Assembly: GCA_963722815.1 (NCBI GenBank)
Contig: CAVROM010000003.1
Span: forward strand, 682,001 to 746,000
DNA length: 64,000 nt
From: DASQFQ01 sp963722815
GTDB lineage: Bacteria > Actinomycetota > Thermoleophilia > Solirubrobacterales > Solirubrobacteraceae
Direction: 5' to 3'
The position numbers and the translations under genes were made by a program. This document shows, in pieces, positions 44,351 to 53,556 of this stretch (position 1 is the stretch's first letter; each line of letters opens with the position of its first letter). A model generated the notes under the pieces. The model saw nothing but the letters and a program-made list of their open reading frames with translations, was not told the origin of the DNA and did no database searches.

Positions 44351-45515
44351 GTTCGCGCGCCGCGCACAGAACCGGGGCGCCGCCGAGCTGGCGACGATCC
44401 TTGCCGGGCCGCCGCCGGGCGCGCTCTCGATGTCCGGCGGCTTCCCGAATCCCGAGACGTTCCCGACCGCCGACCTCGACGAGATCGTCGCGCGGCTGCT
44501 GCGCGACGAGCCGGGCGTCGCGCTGCAGTACGCGCCCAGCGAGGGCATCCCGAGCGTGCGCGAGTACCTGATCGACCGCCAGGAGCACCTCCAGGGCCGG
44601 CGGCCCGCGCCGGAGGAGCTGACGATCACCAGCGGCGGGATGGAGTGCATCGCGCTGCTCTGCCAGGCGCTGCTCGACCCGGGCGACAGCGTGGCCGTCG
44701 AGGCGCCCACGTATCTGGGCGCGCTGATGGCCTTCGCGCAGGCCGAGGCCGACGTCATCGGGATCGAGATGGACGCCGGCGGGCTCGTCGTGGAGGCGCT
44801 CGAGGAGCGGCTCGAGGCGGGCGCGCGCCCGAAGCTCCTGTACGTCATCCCGGAGTACCAGAACCCGTCGGGGTGGACGCTCGCGCTCGAGCGGCGCGAG
44901 CCGCTGATCGAGCTGTGCCGCCGCCACGGCGTGCTGATCGTGGAGGACGTCGCCTACCGCGAGATGGCGTTCGACACGGACACGGTGCTGCCGTCGCTGT
45001 GGTCGCTCGGCCCCGACATCGTCCTCCAGGCCGGCACGTTCTCGAAGATCTTCTGCCCCGGCGTGCGCCTCGGGTGGGCGGTCGGGGCCGTCCGCGGTCG
45101 TCGAGCAGATCGCGGCCGCGAAGCAGCTGACCGACCAGTGCGCCGGCGGCCTCGGGCAGCGGATGGTCGAGGAGTACGGCCGCGCCGGCCACTTCGGCCG
45201 CCGGCTCCCGCAGGCCCGCGAGCTCTACGCGGCGCACTGGCGCGCGCTGTCGGCGGCGCTGCGAGCGCGAGCTCGGCGGCGTCTGCACGTGGAGCGAGCC
45301 GGCCGGCGGCTTCTTCACCTGGCTGACGCTGCCCGAGGGGCTCGACTCGATCGAGCTGCGCGACGCCGCGGTCGACGGCGGGCGTCACCTACGTCCCCGG
45401 CCCGCCGTTCTACTCCGGCGACGACGGCCAAGGCGAGCTCCGCCTCTCCTTCAGCCACCTCGGCGCGGGGGAGTACGACGAGGCGGTCCGCCGCCTCGCG
45501 AGCGTGATCCGCTAG
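44334..45515 (+). pseudogene. PLP aminotransferase (class I/II, MocR-like fold), three frame breaks
   Basis: TTG start with GGAGGAG upstream, overlapping the RraA-like end by 17 bases. The first 250 residues are intact: SMSGGFPNPETFP, LTITSGGMECIALLCQALL, IPEYQNPSGWTL and the PLP lysine in AGTFSKIFCPGVRLGW. Single extra bases near 45083, 45260 and 45380 break the rest; removing them gives a normal 392-residue protein ending at TAG 45513-45515. 2-aminoadipate or valine/pyruvate-type aminotransferases are the nearest groups. Confidence 0.8.
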
Positions 45516-45553
45516 GGCGCCAAGCCAGGCAGCTTGCCGCCTAGCGGGGGGGG
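45515..45553 (+). repeat. Short intergenic repeat, copy 3
   Basis: Outer pair CCGCTAGG (45509-45516) with CCTAGCGG (45540-45547) is perfect over 8 bp and includes the aminotransferase TAG stop. The inner hairpin AGGCAGC/GCCGCCT has one mismatch. Ends in eight G, the longest tail. Confidence 0.86.
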
Positions 45554-45694
45554 CGGGTGAGCAGCTTCACCCGAACGGTGGCTGGCCCGCCTGCCCGGGA
45601 CCCGAGACGCTCGCCGCCTCCCCCCAACAGGAAGGACGGTCGAAGTGCTCTCCCGGTCTCACTCCCCGCGGCGTCGCGTCGCCCTCGCAGTCCC

Positions 45695-45862
45695 ATGGCC
45701 GCCGTCACCGCCGCGCTGATGGTTCCCTCGCTCGCGGGCGCCGCGACCCCCGCGCCGTCGCCGGTCCCCGTGCCGACCACGACCTCCGTGCCCGCCGGCA
45801 CGACGCAGATCATCATGCGCGACGGCGGGATCTGCGATCCGATCCGCCACATGGGCTGCTGA
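45695..45862 (+). CDS. Possible small secreted protein
   Basis: 55 residues from ATG 45695: a signal-like start (MAAVTAALMVPSLAGAAT), a Pro/Thr/Val linker and a tail with two cysteines (GGICDPIRHMGC). The open frame begins at 45557. A GTG near 45655 with a good GGAAGG ribosome-binding site would feed a basic n-region but is out of frame by one base. No family known. Converges on a long secreted-protein gene. Confidence 0.45.
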   Translation: MAAVTAALMVPSLAGAATPAPSPVPVPTTTSVPAGTTQIIMRDGGICDPIRHMGC

Positions 45863-45869
45863 ACGCGGG

Positions 45870-47591
45870 CTAGCGCCGGATCCGGAACTTCAGCTGGATC
45901 GGCTTCAGCGTCCGCTTGCCCACCTTCGGCGTGATCACCGCCCGGTACCTCGCGCGGGTCAGCTTGCGCTTCCTCACCTTCTTGACGCGCACGACGTTGC
46001 GGCCCTTCTTCAGCTTCACCTTGACGACGCCGACGCGGCGGTACTTGAGCTTGGAGGCCGCGGCCCTGCGGGCCGGGGCGGCGCGGGCGATGACGATCCG
46101 CGCCGAGCCGGCGGCCGGCATCGTGAGGACGAATGCGACGCCCTTCTTGGTCGTCGGCGAGCCCTGCAGCCTGGCCTTCGCCTTGGCAGCTGACCCACCC
46201 CCGGACCCGCCACCGCCAGACGAGCCGCCGCCGGCCGGCGGCGCGGGGCCGGGCGGCGCGGGCGGCTGCGCGTTGCTGAGCGGGTTGCCGTAGGTGGAGA
46301 TCGCCAGCGTCGAGACGTTGTCCTCGACCGGGTCCTCGACGCTCCAGGCGTAGGCGACCCGGCCGGTGCCGTCGACCGAGAGGTCGAGCCCGATCGCGTC
46401 GGCCGGCACCCCGCCGATCGCCTTCGGCGCCGACCACGGCGTGCCGCCGCCGGCGCCGCGGAGCGAGAAGCGGTTCGCGGTGGTCCCCGCGGTCCACGTC
46501 GTGAGCGCGCGGCCGAACGCGTTGGAGGCGATCTGCAGCCCGAGGAGCTGGGTCCCGTCGCCGGGCTCGATCGCCGCGGGCGTCGCCGGCGCGGTCCAGC
46601 CGCCGACCGCCTCGGAGCGGTAGGCGGTCAGGACCTTGTTGCCCGCGAGCCACGTCGCGGTGACGAGGCCCGCGCCGTCGACCGCGGCGCGGTCGCGCTC
46701 GTCCAGGTCGAGCCGGCCCCCGGTCGTGCCGGAGATCGGTTCGGTCGTCCCCGCGCTCCACTCCGTGCCCGGGGCGCGGGTGCGCGCCGTTAGCGGCGCG
46801 CTGAAGTCGCCGTTCTGCCAGAACACCGTCGCGCGCCCGCTGTTGGGCGCGACGACGAGGTCGGAGATGTTGTCCGTGATCGCCGGCCCGCCGACCGGGG
46901 TCTGCGTGCCCCAGGGACCGCTGTTGGGCCGGTCGACCGCGTAGATGAAGCGGTTGGACCCGGTGGTCTCGTGCGTGTAGGACACCGTCACGTCACCGGC
47001 GGTGTCGCCCTCGATGTGCGGCCGGTAGGACCACGACGGCGAGATCGTCTCGACGGACGACCAGCTGCCGCCGAGCGGCCGCCGCGCGGTGCGGATCACG
47101 AGCGTGTCGGCGGTCGTGCCCTTCTGCCAGACCGCGGTGGCCGTGCCGTTGGAGGCGACGAACAGGTCGGGCTTCCCGCCGTCGCCGTCGGGGATCGCCG
47201 CGGCCGCCGTCCACGGCCGGCCCGGCGCCTTGTCGGCGAACATCACCTTGCCGGCCTCGTCCCAGACCGCCGTGATGCGGCCCTGCGGGTCCACGCCGAC
47301 CGCGCCGGCGCCGCCCTCGCCCGCGCCCGAGAGCTGCTCGGACGGCTCCCACTTCTTGTCGGGCTCGCGCGTCGAGGCGCGGATGCGGAGACGCGGGGTG
47401 CGGCCGTTGGCGAACTCGGTCCAGATCACGGCCGCGACGCCGGGCGAGTTGGTGGCGAGCCGGGCCGCGTCGTTGTCCGTGCCGGCCGTCGAGAGCGTCT
47501 CCGGCTGCAGCCACGTCTCGGCGCCCTGGGCCGTGGCGGGAAGCGCCGCGAACGCGCCGAGGGCCAGCAGGGTCGCCATCCCACGCGACAT
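45870..47591 (-). CDS. Large secreted protein with repeat domain and basic C-terminal module
   Basis: 573 residues from ATG 47591. Signal peptide (GMATLLALGAFAALPATAQGAE), about 420 residues of repeated beta motifs (ITAVWDEAGKVMF, ATAVWQKGTTADT, VTATWLAGNKVLT, RALTTWTAGTT), a Pro/Gly/Ser linker, and a very basic C-terminal beta module (KLKYRRVGVVKVKLKKGRN) ending FRIRR. The module resembles wall- or surface-binding domains; not named. Probably a surface propeller protein. Confidence 0.78.
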   Translation of the reverse strand: MSRGMATLLALGAFAALPATAQGAETWLQPETLSTAGTDNDAARLATNSPGVAAVIWTEFANGRTPRLRIRASTREPDKKWEPSEQLSGAGEGGAGAVGVDPQGRITAVWDEAGKVMFADKAPGRPWTAAAAIPDGDGGKPDLFVASNGTATAVWQKGTTADTLVIRTARRPLGGSWSSVETISPSWSYRPHIEGDTAGDVTVSYTHETTGSNRFIYAVDRPNSGPWGTQTPVGGPAITDNISDLVVAPNSGRATVFWQNGDFSAPLTARTRAPGTEWSAGTTEPISGTTGGRLDLDERDRAAVDGAGLVTATWLAGNKVLTAYRSEAVGGWTAPATPAAIEPGDGTQLLGLQIASNAFGRALTTWTAGTTANRFSLRGAGGGTPWSAPKAIGGVPADAIGLDLSVDGTGRVAYAWSVEDPVEDNVSTLAISTYGNPLSNAQPPAPPGPAPPAGGGSSGGGGSGGGSAAKAKARLQGSPTTKKGVAFVLTMPAAGSARIVIARAAPARRAAASKLKYRRVGVVKVKLKKGRNVVRVKKVRKRKLTRARYRAVITPKVGKRTLKPIQLKFRIRR

Positions 47592-47634
47592 GGAGATGCG
47601 ACCGTAACGCCCCGCGGAGGCTGGGCGCAAGGGC

Positions 47635-48435
47635 CTAGAAGTCGCGCCTGATCGTCGCGAGCAGCTCGTGGCCCGAGAGCTCCGGCACGATGATGCGCCG
47701 CAGCGTCCACAGCGCGTGCTGACGGTCGAGCTTGCCGGCGAGCTGGAACGCCGCGACGTAGCCCGCGTCGTCGAGATGGGAGAACGCCTCCGGGCTCCAG
47801 AGCCCGAACGGATAGGCGAACAGCCGCAGCGGGTGGCCGACGAGCTTTGCCAGTCTCTTGGCAGGCGCGACCAGCTGCGTGTGCCAGTCGCCGTCCCGGT
47901 ACTGGGGCACCGCGTGGTGGTCGTAGGTGTGCGGCGCGATCGTCATGCCCGCGCGGTCGAGCCGGCGCACCTGGTCGCTCGTCAGCCACCCGGGCTTGTC
48001 GAGCACGACCGTCATGACGAAGAAGGTGGCGACGAAGTGGTGGCGGCGCAGCAGCGGCAGCGCGCGCGTGAACTGGCCGGCGGAGGCGTCGTCGAAGGTG
48101 AGCAGCACCGGCTTGCGCGGGAGCCGCTTGCCGAGCGCCACGTGCGCGACGAGCGCCGGGCCGGTGACCGCGTGGTAGCCCGCGCGGTCGAGCGCGGCGA
48201 GCTGGGCGGCGAGCGTCCTCGGGCTCACGATGTACGCACGGTCGGCCGCGCTGTCGCGCGCGGTGGCGGCCCGGATCTGATGCCAGCACAGGATCGGAAC
48301 GTTCGCCCTCGCGGCCATCGCGGCCGGGTCCGTCCGAGGCGCCGGCGTGCGCTCGGGGGCCGGCGTCGCGGCCGGCGTGTGCGCGCTGCCGCCGCAGCCG
48401 GCGAGCACGAGCAGCGCGGCGAGCAGGCCGGTCAG
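47635..48435 (-). CDS. Polysaccharide deacetylase lipoprotein
   Basis: About 266 residues. Lipobox LLVLAGC near the N-terminus marks a lipoprotein. NodB-domain motifs are LLTFDDASAGQF (TFDD), APHTYDHHAVPQ (H-x3/4-H) and a LRLFAYPFGLWSPEAF block. Carbohydrate esterase family 4 members remove acetyl groups from peptidoglycan or chitin-like polymers. No ATG/GTG/TTG start lies near the signal; CTG 48435 overlaps the upstream ligase stop (CTGA). Confidence 0.82.
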   Translation of the reverse strand: MTGLLAALLVLAGCGGSAHTPAATPAPERTPAPRTDPAAMAARANVPILCWHQIRAATARDSAADRAYIVSPRTLAAQLAALDRAGYHAVTGPALVAHVALGKRLPRKPVLLTFDDASAGQFTRALPLLRRHHFVATFFVMTVVLDKPGWLTSDQVRRLDRAGMTIAPHTYDHHAVPQYRDGDWHTQLVAPAKRLAKLVGHPLRLFAYPFGLWSPEAFSHLDDAGYVAAFQLAGKLDRQHALWTLRRIIVPELSGHELLATIRRDF

Positions 48436-49925
48436 CCGGATGCCGGCGCCTCGATGTCCCGCTTGAGCACCTTGCCGGTCGGGCCCTTCGGCAGCTCGTC
48501 GACGAACCACACACGGCGCGGGTACTTGTAGGCCGCCACGCGCTCCTTGGCGAACGCGCGGATCTCGTCCTCGCTCGCCTCCGCGCCGTCCTTCAGCGCG
48601 ATCGCGGCGCCGACCTCCTCGCCGAGCGCGTCGTGCGGCACGCCGACCACTGCGGCCTCGCGAACGGCCGGGTGCTCGTACAGCACCTCCTCGATCTCGC
48701 GCGGGTAGACGTTGTAGCCGCCGCGGATGATCAGCTCCTTCTTACGGTCGACGATGAAGTAGTAGCCGTCGTCGTCGACGGTCGCCATGTCGCCCGTGTG
48801 GAACCAGCCGTCGCGGATCGTCTCGGCCGTGGCGTCGTCGCGCTCCCAGTAGCCGCGCATCACGAACGGGCCGCGCATGGCGATCTCGCCCGGCTCGCCG
48901 GCCGGCACGTCGTTGCCGTCGTCGTCCACGAGGCGGAACTCGGTGCCGCCGATCGGCACGCCGATCGAGCCCGGCTTGCGCTCCTGCGAGGGGAGGTTGA
49001 ACGAGCCCATCCCGGTCGTCTCCGACAGCCCGTAGCCCTCGAGCACCTTGGTGCCGAACGCGTCGTCGAACCCGCGCAGCACCTCGACCGGCATCGCCGA
49101 GCCGCCGGAGACGCTGAGGTCGAGCGACGAGGTGTCGTAGTCGCCGCGCTCAGGGTGGTGGAGCAGCGCGGTGTACATGGTCGGCACGCCCGCGAACGTC
49201 GTGACCTTGTCGCGCTGGATGATCTCGAGCGCCTTGGCCGGCTCGAAGCGCGGCAGCAGCGTCAGCAGCCCGCGGGCCCGGACCGAGACGTTCATCACCG
49301 AGTTCATCCCGAACACGTGGAACAGCGGAAGCGTCGCGAGCGTCACCGTGTCCGGTCCGGCGTCGACGAGGTCGCGCGCCGTCTCGGCGCCCGCCGCCAG
49401 GTTGGCGTGCGTGAGCGTCGCGCCCTTCGGCGTCCCGGTCGTGCCCGAGGTGTAGATGATCACCGCCGGATCGTCGTCCGCGCGGTCGGCGATGTCCTCG
49501 ACCGCCTCGGCCCCGCCGAGCGCCTGCTCGAACTCGCCGGGCGTGACGAGGATGAGCTCGGCGCCCGCCTCCTCGGAGCCGGCCTGCGCAGGCTCGGCGA
49601 AGCCGTGCCAGGCGACCAGCACCTTGGCGCCCGAGTCCTTCAGGTGGTAGCCGACCTCGCGCCCCTTGAGCAGCGGGTTCATCGGCACCACGACCGCGCC
49701 GAGCCGCAGCGCGCCGAAGTAGACGACGGGGAAGTAGGGCACGTTCGGAAGCTGCATGCCGACGCGGTCGCCGGCCTCGACGCCGTGCGCGCGCAGCAGC
49801 CCGGCCGCGCGCTGGGCGCCCGCGTCGAGCAGCCCGTAGTTCAGGACCAGGTCGTCGAGCTTGACCGCCGGGCGCTCCGCGCCGTCCGCGACGGCGGAGG
49901 CCAGTTCCTGCGCAAAGTTCGTCAT
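48432..49925 (-). CDS. Acyl-CoA synthetase (AMP-forming)
   Basis: 497 residues of the ANL superfamily. IIYTSGTTGTPKGATLTH is the P-loop-like motif, GYGLSETTG binds AMP, GWFHTGDMATVDDDGYYFIVDRKKELI is the hinge, and the catalytic lysine is in GPTGKVLKRDI. Nearest to long-/medium-chain fatty acid:CoA ligases. ATG has GAGGAGAAC upstream. Upstream of the deacetylase with a four-base overlap. Confidence 0.92.
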   Translation of the reverse strand: MTNFAQELASAVADGAERPAVKLDDLVLNYGLLDAGAQRAAGLLRAHGVEAGDRVGMQLPNVPYFPVVYFGALRLGAVVVPMNPLLKGREVGYHLKDSGAKVLVAWHGFAEPAQAGSEEAGAELILVTPGEFEQALGGAEAVEDIADRADDDPAVIIYTSGTTGTPKGATLTHANLAAGAETARDLVDAGPDTVTLATLPLFHVFGMNSVMNVSVRARGLLTLLPRFEPAKALEIIQRDKVTTFAGVPTMYTALLHHPERGDYDTSSLDLSVSGGSAMPVEVLRGFDDAFGTKVLEGYGLSETTGMGSFNLPSQERKPGSIGVPIGGTEFRLVDDDGNDVPAGEPGEIAMRGPFVMRGYWERDDATAETIRDGWFHTGDMATVDDDGYYFIVDRKKELIIRGGYNVYPREIEEVLYEHPAVREAAVVGVPHDALGEEVGAAIALKDGAEASEDEIRAFAKERVAAYKYPRRVWFVDELPKGPTGKVLKRDIEAPASG

Positions 49926-49976
49926 CCGTTCTCCTCGTGTGATGCTCCGGCGGTCCACGACCCCGGGAGGTCCCAG

Positions 49977-50906
49977 ATGCGGACTCTGAAGTTGGCCGCC
50001 GTCGGCGCGGTTGTATCGCTCCTCTTCATCTTGCCGGGCTCCGCCCTTGCGGCGAAGGGCACCGGCCTGTGGAAGGTCTACAACCAAACGCTCTCCAAGG
50101 CGCGCTACATCGATCTGACCCACGACATCACGCCGAACATGCCGGTGTGGAAGGGCTTCGGGCCCGCGACGTTCAAGCCCTCGGTCGACCCGACCACGGG
50201 CACCGCGTACACGTACGCGAAGGACGGCTTCGAGGCCACCGCCTACGAGATCGCCACCGACCAGTTCGGCACCCAGCTCGACCCGCCGGCGCACTGGGCG
50301 CCCGAGTACCCGGGCATCGACGAGCTGCCGCCGACCTATGCGGTGCGGCCGCTGGTGGTGATCTCGATCGCCAAGCAGGTGAAGTCGGACCCGAAGTACG
50401 CGCTCCAGGTGTCCGACATCAAGATGTTCGAGAAGAAGCACGGGAAGATCCCGAAGGGCTCTGTCGTCATGGTCCGCTCGGACTGGTCGAAGAAGTGGAC
50501 GGACGACCCGGCCGCCGCCAAGGCGCTGGCCGCCGACCCGGTCTTCCCGGGCGTCTCGCTCAAGGCACTGAAGTTCCTCCACATCAAGCGCCACATCCTG
50601 TTCCACGGCCACGAGCCGCTCGACACCGACACGACGCCGACGCTCGAGGGCGAGGCGTGGCTGATGCACCACGGCTACACGCAGGCCGAGGGCGTCGCGA
50701 ACCTCGAGGGCGTGCCGGCCACCGGCTGCCTCGTCGACATCGGCTACCCGAAGTTCAGGGGCGGCCTCGGCGGCTACGCCCGCTACGTCGCGATCTGCCC
50801 GCCGAAGACCAAGAAGGGCGTGAAGATCTCCGGCAGGGACGCGCCGCTGCCCAAGTACAGCTCGGATCTGCACTGGAACCCCGCGCTCGGGTACCGGGTG
50901 CGTTAG
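49977..50906 (+). CDS. Exported cyclase-family (kynurenine-formamidase-like) protein
   Basis: 309 residues with a clear Sec signal (KLAAVGAVVSLLFILPGSALAAKG). The metal-dependent cyclase motif normally HxGTHxDxPxH reads DQFGTQLDPPAHW, so two usual histidines are replaced by Gln/Phe while the last one stays. KRHILFHGHEPLDTD and WLMHHGYTQAEGVANLEGV continue the fold. Metal use may therefore differ. GGGAGG six bases upstream of the ATG. Confidence 0.82.
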   Translation: MRTLKLAAVGAVVSLLFILPGSALAAKGTGLWKVYNQTLSKARYIDLTHDITPNMPVWKGFGPATFKPSVDPTTGTAYTYAKDGFEATAYEIATDQFGTQLDPPAHWAPEYPGIDELPPTYAVRPLVVISIAKQVKSDPKYALQVSDIKMFEKKHGKIPKGSVVMVRSDWSKKWTDDPAAAKALAADPVFPGVSLKALKFLHIKRHILFHGHEPLDTDTTPTLEGEAWLMHHGYTQAEGVANLEGVPATGCLVDIGYPKFRGGLGGYARYVAICPPKTKKGVKISGRDAPLPKYSSDLHWNPALGYRVR

Positions 50907-51117
50907 TAACGTCGCCGAAGGCGCTCGCCTCGTTGGAGCCGGCACTCAAGTCGGCGCCCACGGGCGAGCGCCTGGCAGGCGAAACCCCTATCCAGAGCCC
51001 TTGTACTGGATGGGCCACCACCCCGGCAGAATCTTTGTAGCTTCGTGCTAAAGAAGCGCCTCGCGGCCTATGCCCGATCGATGCTTCCGGGCGGCGTTTT
51101 GGTGTGATCTTCTATGC
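50907..51117 (+). promoter_or_regulatory. Structured leader region before the desaturase
   Basis: Contains an 11-bp perfect stem (50919-50929 with 50963-50973) enclosing a smaller GCCGGC/GTCGGC stem, then ATCCAG/CTGGAT (50990-50995 with 51006-51011), then CTTT..AGC/GCT.AAAG (51033-51053), then GCCCG/CGGGC (51072-51092) followed by GGCG and TTTT (51097-51100). The last element resembles an intrinsic terminator 17 bases before the ATG. No known riboswitch class was recognised. Confidence 0.5.
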
Positions 51118-52059
51118 ATGACCACGACACGAGCAGCGCGCCTTGAGCGCCAGATCACTGTGGTGGCCGTCGTGCTGCCCTTCCTCGGATTCATCGCGGC
51201 CCTGTGGCTGCTGTGGGGCGGCGCCGTCACCGGCCTCGACCTCGCGATTCTCGCCGTCATGTACGTCCTCGTCGGCTTCGGCGTGACGATCGGCTTCCAC
51301 CGCCTCTTCACCCACCGCTCCTTCGAGGCCAAGCCATGGCTGCGCGGGACGCTCGCCATCCTCGGCTCGATGTCGGTCCAGGGCGCGGTCATCCACTGGG
51401 TCGCCGACCACCGCAAGCACCACACCTTCACCGACGAAGAGGGCGACCCGCACAGCCCGCACACGCACGACGCGCAGGGCTGGAAGGGCGTCCTCACCGG
51501 CCTCTGGCACTCGCACATGGGCTGGCTGTTCGACGGCGAGCGCAGCTCCGCGCGCCGCTTCGCGCCCGACCTGCGCAAGGACCCGCTGATCCGCAAGATC
51601 GACAGCCTGTTCCCGGTCTGGGCGCTGCTCGGCCTCGCGCTCCCGGCGCTCGCCGGCTACATCCTCTCCGGCTTCAACCCGGTCGCCGCGCTGACCGCGT
51701 TCGTCTGGGCCGGCCTCGTGCGCGTGTTCCTGCTCCACCACGCGACGTGGAGCGTCAACTCGATCTGCCACATGTACGGCAAGCGCCCGTTCGAGACCGA
51801 GGACGAGAGCCGCAACAACTGGGCCGTCGCGCTCGTCTCGCTCGGCGAAGGCTGGCACCACTCGCACCACGCCTTCCCGACGTCGGCGAAGCACGGGCTC
51901 TCGCCCCGCCAGCTCGACCCGTCCTACCGGCTGATCCGCCTGTTCGAGCGCCTCGGCTGGGCGACCAACGTCAAGCACCCGAAGCCCGAGCAGATCGAGG
52001 CGAAGCGTCGCGGTGCTGCGGCTCCCGAGCGGGAGACCGCGCCGCCGCTCGCGGCCTAG
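51118..52059 (+). CDS. Acyl-CoA/lipid delta-9-type fatty acid desaturase
   Basis: 313 residues, four membrane helices. Three histidine boxes: HRLFTH, HRKHH and HHSHH, the di-iron ligands of membrane desaturases; also NNWAVALVSLGEGWHHSHH, typical of acyl-CoA delta-9 enzymes. Introduces a double bond to keep membranes fluid. ATG 51118 is chosen over 51070 because it begins the conserved N-terminus and the latter would swallow a hairpin. Confidence 0.92.
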   Translation: MTTTRAARLERQITVVAVVLPFLGFIAALWLLWGGAVTGLDLAILAVMYVLVGFGVTIGFHRLFTHRSFEAKPWLRGTLAILGSMSVQGAVIHWVADHRKHHTFTDEEGDPHSPHTHDAQGWKGVLTGLWHSHMGWLFDGERSSARRFAPDLRKDPLIRKIDSLFPVWALLGLALPALAGYILSGFNPVAALTAFVWAGLVRVFLLHHATWSVNSICHMYGKRPFETEDESRNNWAVALVSLGEGWHHSHHAFPTSAKHGLSPRQLDPSYRLIRLFERLGWATNVKHPKPEQIEAKRRGAAAPERETAPPLAA

Positions 52060-52098
52060 ACGTGTGAAGCAGGCGTGCCCGCGGGTAGGGCACGCGTC

Positions 52099-53556
52099 AT
52101 GAGGGCGGGGCGGATGGTCGTGGTGGGGGCGATGCTGATGGCGCTGGCGGCCGCTCCGCCGGCGGCGCGCGCGCAGGACAACGGGCCGGACGGCGAGGTC
52201 GTCGACCTGCTGCAGCAGCTGATCCGCACCAACACCTCCAACCCGCCGGGCAACGAGCAGCAGGTCGCGGAGCTGCTGCGCACGCGGCTCGCGCCGCTTG
52301 GCTTCGAGACCGAGATCGTGCCCACGCCGACGCCCGGCAAGGCGCACTTCATCGCCCGCCTGCGCGCCGCCAACCCGACCGCCAAGCCGCTGCTGCTGGC
52401 CGGCCACGAGGACGTCGTCGGCGTCGAGCGCGACCTGTGGTCGGTCGACCCGTTCGCGGGGCTCGTCCGCGGCGGCGACATCTGGGGCCGCGGCGCGATG
52501 GACTTCAAGGGCGGCCTCGCCGCGTTCACGGTCGCGGCGTCGCGGATCGCGCGCGCCAAGCCGGCGCTGAAGCGCGACATCATCCTGCTCGCCGAGGCCG
52601 ACGAGGAGGGCGGCGACTACGGCACGGGCTGGCTCGCCAAGACCAACTACGCCAAGATCGACGCCGGCGTCTCGCTCAACGAGGGCGGCTGGGTGCTCGA
52701 GGACCGGAAGGGCGCGCCGCGCCTGCTGTCGGTCACGACGATCGACAAGAACTCGCTGTCGGTGACGCTGAAGACGCGCGGCACGTCGACGCACTCGTCG
52801 CGGCCGCTCCCCGACTCGGCGCTGGCGCGGCTCACGCGCGCGCTGAACCGGATCGAGCGCTACGAGCCGCCGACGCCGAGGCTCTCCAAGACCCAGAAGC
52901 GCTACCTGCGCGCCTGGCGCCGCGGCTTCGGCGGGCCCAGCGGGCGCGCCGCCGGCCGGCTGCTGAAGGCACGGACACCGATGGCGCGCCGCCTCGCCAC
53001 GCGCCGGCTCGCCCGCGGGACCTACGGCGAGCTGTTCAACGGGCTGCTGCGCAACATCTACGTGCCGACGATCGTCAGCGGCGGCTTCCGCGCCAACGTG
53101 CTGCCCGGCAGCGCCGAGGCGACGGTCAACATGCGGCTGCTCCCGGGCCGCCGTCCCGGACCGGCGATCAAGGAGCTCAAGCGCGTCATCCGCGACAAGC
53201 GCGTCAAGGTGGCGCCGATCGGCACCACCGGCGAGTCGGCGGCGGAGACCCTGAAGCGATTCGACGAGCGCGCCAAGCAGCCGCCGTCGTCGACGAACAC
53301 CGACCTCTACCGCGCGCTCGCCCGCGAGGGCAAGCGCGAGTGGCCGAGCGCCGCCGTCACGCCGGCGCTGTTCGAGGCCGGCACCGACGCGACGCCGTGG
53401 CGCCAGCGCGGGGTCCCGGTCTACGGCATCTACCCGTACCCGATCTCGCGCGCCGAGCTGGCCGACATGCACGGCAACGACGAGCACATCTCGGTCCGCC
53501 GGCTCGAAGAGGGCACGGACATGCTCACGCGCGTCATCCGCGCCGCGACCACCTAG
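52099..53556 (+). CDS. Exported M20-family metallopeptidase
   Basis: 485 residues with signal peptide (MVVVGAMLMALAAAPPAARAQ). Di-zinc site residues are in LLAGHEDVVG, WGRGAMDFKGG and LAEADEEGGDYGTG, with a late histidine in DMHGNDEHISV. A dimerisation-domain insert has a basic Arg/Lys stretch (RLLKARTPMARRLATRRLARG). ArgE/DapE/CPG2 relatives hydrolyse peptides or N-acyl amino acids; here probably outside the membrane. TAG stop lies in repeat copy 4. Confidence 0.9.
   Translation: MRAGRMVVVGAMLMALAAAPPAARAQDNGPDGEVVDLLQQLIRTNTSNPPGNEQQVAELLRTRLAPLGFETEIVPTPTPGKAHFIARLRAANPTAKPLLLAGHEDVVGVERDLWSVDPFAGLVRGGDIWGRGAMDFKGGLAAFTVAASRIARAKPALKRDIILLAEADEEGGDYGTGWLAKTNYAKIDAGVSLNEGGWVLEDRKGAPRLLSVTTIDKNSLSVTLKTRGTSTHSSRPLPDSALARLTRALNRIERYEPPTPRLSKTQKRYLRAWRRGFGGPSGRAAGRLLKARTPMARRLATRRLARGTYGELFNGLLRNIYVPTIVSGGFRANVLPGSAEATVNMRLLPGRRPGPAIKELKRVIRDKRVKVAPIGTTGESAAETLKRFDERAKQPPSSTNTDLYRALAREGKREWPSAAVTPALFEAGTDATPWRQRGVPVYGIYPYPISRAELADMHGNDEHISVRRLEEGTDMLTRVIRAATT

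Noticed and set aside
50907..51117. A named riboswitch (cobalamin, SAM, c-di-GMP, TPP and others)
   Set aside because: None of the conserved cores I know could be found; kept only as an unnamed structured region.
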